DNA of 64,000 bases from Allobacillus halotolerans (GTDB lineage: Bacteria > Bacillota > Bacilli > Bacillales > Alkalibacillaceae): NCBI RefSeq assembly GCF_028743495.1, contig NZ_CP117968.1, one strand, 5' to 3'. A program made the position numbers and the translations under genes. The notes under the pieces are model-generated. The model saw only the letters and a program-made list of their open reading frames with translations. It made no database searches and had not been told where the DNA came from. Shown one piece after another: positions 59,582-64,000 of the stretch (its first letter is position 1; every line of letters begins with the position of its first letter).

Positions 59582-60349
59582 ATGATATTTAAGATCTTAT
59601 CTAGGCTCTCGATTGCTTTAGCAGCTTTCCTATTTACATATATCGCGAATTTATTGTTTTCTGATATGAGTTTACAAGCTGCGAATGATTATGTGTCCAA
59701 CCCATTGCATTGGATGATTTTCACGTTTTATTTAATAGGTATCTCTTTTTTGATTGACTGGATTTTCAAAAAAATCAATGAAACATCGACTTGGTCTTAT
59801 GTTTCAGCCTATACATTAGCTGGAATCATCATTTGGGCTGTATTATTTGTTACTGTGTTGTTTGATTCCTTTTCATGGTATTTCTTTGTGGTGATTTATT
59901 CAAGTATTTATACTGTGTTAGGATTTATCGTATTTTATCTGTTTTTAAAAGTGTTTCGCATGAATGTGAAAAAAATCTTGATGATTGGCATTCCATCATT
60001 GATCGCGATCTTGTTTATTGTCTTCACAAACCCAGCAATCAAATCAGGGTTTTCAAGTGCGTATGAGGCAAATTCATATCACGCTGAATTCGATAATTTC
60101 AATGGGGAAGAGCCTGTATGGATTCCAGTTGAGGCAGAACAGGAATATGAAATTGAGATTGATTGGAATTTAGAGAATGATGCTCAACACGGACTCCGTC
60201 TCTCACCTGACGTTCATGAAATGGGAGATTTAACCATTGAAGAAAATGAAACCATTTCATATGAGGCAACTGAAACAGGTGAATTGTTGTTCTTTTTTAA
60301 TGGAGTCAATATAGAAGGCGAAGTAACGTTTACTTGGGAAGAAATCTAG
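59582..60349 (+). CDS. Membrane protein with four helices and outer domain, unknown
   Basis: 255 residues. Four hydrophobic segments (about 8-28, 42-60, 78-98, 102-125) plus one more near 132-150, followed by an acidic beta-rich domain of about 90 residues (FDNFNGEEPVWIPVEAEQEY ... GELLFFFNGVNIEGEVTF). No family recognised. GAGGAAAG ribosome binding site. arsB follows after 22 bp, so co-transcription with the ars genes is likely. Confidence 0.65.
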   Translation: MIFKILSRLSIALAAFLFTYIANLLFSDMSLQAANDYVSNPLHWMIFTFYLIGISFLIDWIFKKINETSTWSYVSAYTLAGIIIWAVLFVTVLFDSFSWYFFVVIYSSIYTVLGFIVFYLFLKVFRMNVKKILMIGIPSLIAILFIVFTNPAIKSGFSSAYEANSYHAEFDNFNGEEPVWIPVEAEQEYEIEIDWNLENDAQHGLRLSPDVHEMGDLTIEENETISYEATETGELLFFFNGVNIEGEVTFTWEEI

Positions 60350-60371
60350 CTAATAAAAGGAGTATGACATC

Positions 60372-61664
60372 GTGGAAACAACAATCGCCATTGCAATTTT
60401 TCTACTTACATTACTTTTTGTTATTTGGCAGCCAAAAAATCTAGGTATTGGTTGGTCTGCTTGTGTGGGCGCGATCATTGCCTTATTGTTTGGCGTCGTT
60501 ACGTTCAATGACGTCATTACCGTAACGGAGCTTGTCTGGAATGCGACACTTGCTTTCGTCGCCATCATTCTCATTTCATTGATTTTGGATGAAATAGGAT
60601 TTTTTGAATGGGCTGCTTTACATATGGCGCGGTTGGCTAAAGGAAATGGCGTAAAAATGTTTTTTTACGTAACATTACTTGGAGCGGGTGTAGCTGCGTT
60701 ATTCGCCAATGATGGTGCTGCTTTGATTCTGACACCGATTGTCCTGTCGATGGTCCGTGCCTTGAACTTTAAAGAAGCGATGATTCTGCCGTTCATCATG
60801 GCAAGTGGGTTTATCGCTGACACGACCTCCTTGCCATTTGTCGTCAGTAACCTTGTCAATATCGTTTCAGCCGATTTCTTTTCGATTGGCTTTATTGAAT
60901 ACATGGCTCGAATGATTTTACCAAACCTATTTTCGCTTGTCGCAAGCATGGTTGTGCTGTTTTTATTTTTCCGTAAATCGATTCCGGACAACTATGATGT
61001 GACTGCGTTACGAAAACCGAGTGAAGCCATTAAGGACCATACGATGTTCAGGCTATCATGGATTGTTTTAGGGGTCTTATTGATCGGATATTTTGCCAGT
61101 GAATTCATCGCGGTACCGGTGTCTGTCGTAGCTGGAGTCACAGCGATTATCTTTTTCGTCATTGGTAGAAGAAGTCCAGCCGTTTCCGCAAAAGAAGTCA
61201 TCAAGGGCGCACCATGGGATATTGTGTTTTTCTCAATCGGCATGTATGTCGTCGTCTTCGGCTTACGAAATGTCGGGTTGACCGACTTATTGGCAGAAAT
61301 CATTAATTATACGGTAGAAGGCGGATTGCTTGCTGCGACGATGTCCATGGGCTTCATCGCTGCTATTTTGTCATCTGTGATGAATAATATGCCGACTGTG
61401 ATGATCGATGCATTGGCGATTGCTGATACAAGTGCAACCGGCATTACGAAGGAAGCTTTGATTTATGCGAACGTAATCGGCAGTGACTTAGGTCCAAAGA
61501 TTACCCCGATTGGGTCGCTTGCCACCTTACTTTGGTTACACGTGCTATCGAAAAAAGGAATTCGCATTTCATGGGGATATTATTTTAAAGTCGGGATCAT
61601 CTTAACAGTTCCTGTGTTGGTGATTACGTTATTCGGCTTGTATTTCACATTGATCTTATTTTAA
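60372..61664 (+). CDS. arsB: Arsenite efflux transporter ArsB
   Basis: 430 residues, about 12 membrane segments, standard ArsB length. Segments such as LGAGVAALFANDGAALILTP and SVMNNMPTVMIDALA and NVIGSDLGPKITPIGSLATL are characteristic of ArsB. It exports arsenite or antimonite. GTG start behind GGAG; arsC follows 15 bp later. No arsR is adjacent. Confidence 0.93.
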   Translation: METTIAIAIFLLTLLFVIWQPKNLGIGWSACVGAIIALLFGVVTFNDVITVTELVWNATLAFVAIILISLILDEIGFFEWAALHMARLAKGNGVKMFFYVTLLGAGVAALFANDGAALILTPIVLSMVRALNFKEAMILPFIMASGFIADTTSLPFVVSNLVNIVSADFFSIGFIEYMARMILPNLFSLVASMVVLFLFFRKSIPDNYDVTALRKPSEAIKDHTMFRLSWIVLGVLLIGYFASEFIAVPVSVVAGVTAIIFFVIGRRSPAVSAKEVIKGAPWDIVFFSIGMYVVVFGLRNVGLTDLLAEIINYTVEGGLLAATMSMGFIAAILSSVMNNMPTVMIDALAIADTSATGITKEALIYANVIGSDLGPKITPIGSLATLLWLHVLSKKGIRISWGYYFKVGIILTVPVLVITLFGLYFTLILF

Positions 61665-61679
61665 GGAGTGAGTCTTAAA

Positions 61680-62096
61680 ATGAATAAAAAAGTAGTTTAT
61701 TTTCTTTGCACGGGAAATTCTTGTCGCAGTCAAATGGCTGAAGGATTTGGAAAAGAAATGCTTGGAGAAACCTGGGATGTTTATAGTGCAGGGGTTGAAG
61801 TGCATGGCTTGAATCCACGAGCGATTGAGATGATGCAAGAAAAAGGCATCGATATCTCCAATCAATCTTCTTCACTAATCGACACAGAAATTTTAAACCG
61901 TTCAGACCTTGTCATTACACTCTGCGGTGACGCGAAAGATCGTTGTCCGACAATCCCAGCAGGAGTTCAAACAACACATTGGGACTTGCCGGACCCAGCA
62001 AAAGCGGAAGGAACAGAAGAAGAGATTCTGCATGAATTCCGCAGTGTTCGAGATGAAATTGAAAGACGAATCAAATGGCTCGCCGAGAATGAGTAG
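61680..62096 (+). CDS. arsC: Arsenate reductase ArsC, thioredoxin-coupled
   Basis: 138 residues of the low-molecular-weight phosphatase fold. P-loop CTGNSCR with catalytic Cys near 10, and the Cys pair in LCGDAKDRCP (near 82 and 89) used in the disulfide cascade. Reduces arsenate to arsenite for export by ArsB. ATG 61680 chosen by homology of the N-terminus. Confidence 0.94.
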   Translation: MNKKVVYFLCTGNSCRSQMAEGFGKEMLGETWDVYSAGVEVHGLNPRAIEMMQEKGIDISNQSSSLIDTEILNRSDLVITLCGDAKDRCPTIPAGVQTTHWDLPDPAKAEGTEEEILHEFRSVRDEIERRIKWLAENE

Positions 62097-62219
62097 GGCT
62101 TTTGAAAGAAGAAGGAATTCTTCATAAACATTTTTCGTTCTTATAGGACTAAATCCCCCTTTTTCTTATTGTATTCTTATTAATTTTCTGTAAAATAAAA
62201 GGGGGGGAGGGGAACGGTG

Positions 62220-62663
62220 ATGAAAAAGTTCATACATAAAATTCGCTGGAAATATGTCGTGTTTACGTTTATTTATACGGCGCTTTTGTTGCTGGTTATA
62301 TCGCCTTTTTTCTATATTTATTATGTCAATAATGGTGTGCCCATTTTCGATGAACGACTGGAAGCGGCTACAATCGATCATTTAGAATCGGTTGGTCTTT
62401 CAGAAGAAGAAATTTCAGATGCAAAAATAGTTCGACCGCCTTACGATACACACCAAGATTATTATAAAGCGCATGTTTTTGTCAGCTTCGTCGATGATCC
62501 CGATGTCTATTACATATACGGAAAAGAAAAGTACTTTGGTGACATCGTCCAATACTGCGAAAAGGAAGTGGTGCTGCCAAAAGGGAATGAACTCGTTTTA
62601 GAGGCGATGAGTTATGATGAAGATGGCTGTGTGTCCATGCCAATCGAGGACACGGAAGATTAA
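62220..62663 (+). CDS. Small membrane-anchored protein, possibly DUF3139-like
   Basis: 147 residues. A basic start (KKFIHKIRWKY) and one membrane helix (VVFTFIYTALLLLVISPFFY) precede an acidic outside domain with DHLESVGLSEEEISDAKIVR and YYIYGKEKYFGDIVQYCEKE. The layout recalls DUF3139 proteins of Bacillus. A very strong GGGGGGAGGGGAA site precedes the ATG; a terminator follows. Confidence 0.62.
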   Translation: MKKFIHKIRWKYVVFTFIYTALLLLVISPFFYIYYVNNGVPIFDERLEAATIDHLESVGLSEEEISDAKIVRPPYDTHQDYYKAHVFVSFVDDPDVYYIYGKEKYFGDIVQYCEKEVVLPKGNELVLEAMSYDEDGCVSMPIEDTED

Positions 62664-62679
62664 CCTACATAATCGGTTA

Positions 62680-62712
62680 AACACCTGATCTACGTGATTG
62701 GGTGTTTTTTTC
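62680..62712 (+). terminator. Rho-independent terminator
   Basis: ACACCTGAT / ATTGGGTGT stem followed by T7. Confidence 0.82.
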
Positions 62713-62730
62713 TGTTCATTTTACCCATTA

Positions 62731-62877
62731 GGGACCATATATTTTGAATCTGGGTGCATATTTACGATGTTTGGGCTTATAAGTTAGCCAGTTGGTCGCA
62801 TAACGGAGTCTTTTGGGCTCATAATCTCGTCTTCAGGCACATATTTACGGAAAAAGGGAGCATATCACCAGCCGTCT
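62731..62877. repeat. 21-bp degenerate tandem repeat array, GGG(N)2CATA core (7 units)
   Basis: Seven units of exactly 21 bp: each starts GGG or GG followed by a C-rich position and CATA or TATA (GGGACCATATATT, GGGTGCATATTTACG, GGGCTTATAAG, GGTCGCATAACG, GGGCTCATAATC, GGCACATATTTACG, GGAGCATATCACC). Units are diverged, so the array is older or relaxed. It lies between the terminator of the preceding gene and the FNR-type site of the metal operon. Confidence 0.8.
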
Positions 62878-62950
62878 AATAGTCTTTTGTGCAGTTTTTA
62901 TGCAACGATTGACCACTATCCAGAAAGATTTCCACAAAAATCTGTATATC

Positions 62951-62992
62951 TTGATATAGGTCAAGGAATAGAACCACAATCCCTTCTATACT
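62951..62992 (+). promoter_or_regulatory. FNR/CRP-type site and promoter of the HMA/P-type ATPase operon
   Basis: TTGATATAGGTCAA (62951-62964) fits TTGAT-N4-(A/G)TCAA, the FNR-type dyad. A -10 TATACT at 62987-62992 predicts a start near 62999, placing the dyad centre at about -41.5. No -35 is present. Confidence 0.68.
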
Positions 62993-63025
62993 TAAGATGA
63001 ACCAAAAAACAAAGGAGAGATGAAG

Positions 63026-63241
63026 ATGAAAACAACTAAATTTCAATTAGAAACGTTAACATGTCCATCTTGCATCAAAAAGATTGAAAGTAACTTAGGA
63101 AAAATGGATGGTGTGGATGAAGTGAAGGTTCTCTTTAACTCAAGTAAAGTCAAGGTCCAATACGATGAAGCAAAAGTGAATAAGGATCAACTTGAAGATA
63201 CGGTCACGAAGCTTGGTTACCCAGTATTGTCAGCTTCTTGA
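63026..63241 (+). CDS. Heavy-metal-associated (HMA/CopZ-like) small protein 1
   Basis: 71 residues, one ferredoxin-like HMA domain with the metal site TCPSCIKK (Cys near 13 and 16) and the end YPVLSAS. Copper-chaperone-like. Start at ATG 63026, spaced 8 bp from AGGAG; the ATG at 63020 is too close. Precedes a second HMA protein and the P-type ATPase in one operon under an FNR-type site. Confidence 0.88.
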   Translation: MKTTKFQLETLTCPSCIKKIESNLGKMDGVDEVKVLFNSSKVKVQYDEAKVNKDQLEDTVTKLGYPVLSAS

Positions 63242-63256
63242 TTGGAGGGGAACACA

Positions 63257-63463
63257 TTGAAAAAGATACTCCTCACCATTGATCCACTCACTTGCCCAGG
63301 ATGTGCAAGTGAGATGGAATCAATGATTCTTGAAAAAGAAGGTATTGAATTTGGAAAGGTATTTCATCAACTTGGCAAGGTTTTATGCCGGTATGATGAA
63401 GAAAAGATTGATTCGGACACGGTAGAACATTGGATACAACAAATTGATACAAAAGTCAGGTAA
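63257..63463 (+). CDS. Heavy-metal-associated-like small protein 2
   Basis: 68 residues with the same fold pattern and metal site TCPGCASEM, but more acidic and diverged (RYDEEKIDSDTVEHWIQQID), with an extra Cys in VLCRYDEE. TTG start at 63257, 6 bp after GGAGGGG. Probably a second donor or regulatory domain for the adjacent ATPase, which lacks an N-terminal HMA domain. Confidence 0.8.
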   Translation: MKKILLTIDPLTCPGCASEMESMILEKEGIEFGKVFHQLGKVLCRYDEEKIDSDTVEHWIQQIDTKVR

Positions 63464-63484
63464 AAAAGAGAGGGAGTGTTCAGA

Positions 63485-64000
63485 ATGATTCGTTGGATAC
63501 AAAGGCAGACAAATCAACTGACGTTTACGGCAGGAGCATTATTGATTATTGCTTTCATCGCTCATTGGATGGAGATTGTAGCAATCAAACAAGGGGCATT
63601 GATCGTCGCGACAATTGTTGCGGGTGTTCCGATTGCCATTAAAGCGTTCCAAGCATTGCGAATGAAAGCTTTTAGCATCGAGTTATTGGTGACCATTGCA
63701 GTAACAGCTGCGTTATTTATAGGAGAATATGTTGAATCGGCAGCGGTCACATTTCTATTCTTATTTGGAGCATATCTTGAAGCGCGTACACTCAACAAAA
63801 CAAGAGCATCATTAAGAGAATTGACGGAATTGGCACCGGATGAAGCTTCTGTTTTTCGAAATGGAGATTGGGTATCCGTATCGGTAGATGAAGTTGAAGA
63901 AGGAGAGAGAGTCGTCGTTCGCTCGGGCGGAAAAATTCCAGTCGATGGAAAAATTTTAACCGGTGAAGCAACGATTAATGAAGCGGCCATTACAGGTGAG
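63485..64000 (+). CDS. Heavy-metal P-type ATPase, N-terminal part
   Basis: The first 172 residues; the gene runs off the end of the window. Starts IRWIQRQTNQLTFTAGALLI. Membrane helices are at about 12-30, 34-52, 58-78 and 80-95, then LEARTLNKTRASLRELTELA and the actuator domain with the TGE motif at the last codons. It has no N-terminal metal-binding domain. The P1B fold implies export of Cu, Zn or Cd; the CPx motif is outside the window. GAGAGGGAG before the ATG. Confidence 0.88.
   Translation, partial: MIRWIQRQTNQLTFTAGALLIIAFIAHWMEIVAIKQGALIVATIVAGVPIAIKAFQALRMKAFSIELLVTIAVTAALFIGEYVESAAVTFLFLFGAYLEARTLNKTRASLRELTELAPDEASVFRNGDWVSVSVDEVEEGERVVVRSGGKIPVDGKILTGEATINEAAITGE

Overview
The window is AT-rich chromosomal DNA from a spore-forming Bacillaceae-type Firmicute. 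The evidence is strong GGAGG-type ribosome binding sites, frequent TTG/GTG starts, a GerQ spore coat protein, and Bacillus-specific genes (hemQ, lipL, ywfO, ywgA, yclNOPQ, htpX, ypcP, ytzI). Several surface lipoproteins are very acidic, and the gene set (many secondary transporters, ba3-type oxidase) would fit a salt- or alkali-tolerant species, but that is inference. I saw no rRNA, tRNA, CRISPR, prophage or transposase.

Layout. 0-2.5 kb: end of a GntR-type regulator gene with an ABC exporter. 3-8.2 kb: cold-shock protein, CvfC-like HEAT protein, PAP2 phosphatase, GNAT enzymes and several tiny membrane proteins. 8.3-12.4 kb: Nudix CoA pyrophosphatase, an XRE regulator with a membrane partner, a lipase-like hydrolase and a small sigma factor. 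12.7-20.7 kb: gerQ, hemQ, lipL, a NERD-domain protein, an Eis-like acetyltransferase, ywfO-ywgA. 21-27 kb: permease, HtpX, lipoproteins. 27-31 kb: YclNOPQ-type siderophore importer with Fur boxes. 31-35.4 kb: Cys-rich copper-storage-like protein, C45 peptidase, serine/threonine dehydratase, TPR and HAAS proteins. 35.5-39.3 kb: a GntR-controlled divergent cluster (SHMT-like PLP enzyme / nicotinamidase-like hydrolase plus YgeA-like racemase) of unknown pathway. 39.4-42.9 kb: a 34-residue holin-like toxin gene with a LexA-type box in its promoter, an unusual aconitase, a second NERD protein. 43.6-46.9 kb: TRIC-type channel and the ba3 oxidase operon. 47-53 kb: hemerythrin, PerR-type catalase, RidA, CDF transporter, lipoproteins. 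53-57 kb: BmrCD-like heterodimeric ABC exporter. 57-64 kb: YpcP exonuclease, BdbC/thioredoxin pair, arsB-arsC, and an FNR-type-controlled operon of two HMA proteins and a P-type ATPase that runs off the end.

The most striking non-gene feature is a set of intergenic tandem-repeat arrays with two periods only. Five arrays repeat every 21 bp (9.8, 16.5, 20.7, 58.3 and 62.7 kb, three different core sequences). Two arrays and one decayed relic repeat every 52 bp (2.7, 43.0 and 31.0 kb) and share a common plan of 7-nt stem, 15-nt loop, 7-nt stem and 23-nt spacer. Both periods are close to whole numbers of DNA helical turns (2 and 5). Both NERD-protein genes are followed within about 25 bp by such an array. 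The TTATC(A/G)ACAG core of the 16.5 and 20.7 kb arrays is one base from a DnaA box.

Regulatory logic is readable at several points: Fur boxes for yclNOPQ, a PerR box for the catalase, CRP/FNR-type dyads centred near -41.5 of predicted starts for both the ba3 oxidase and the metal-ATPase operon, and a direct-repeat operator for the XRE regulator.
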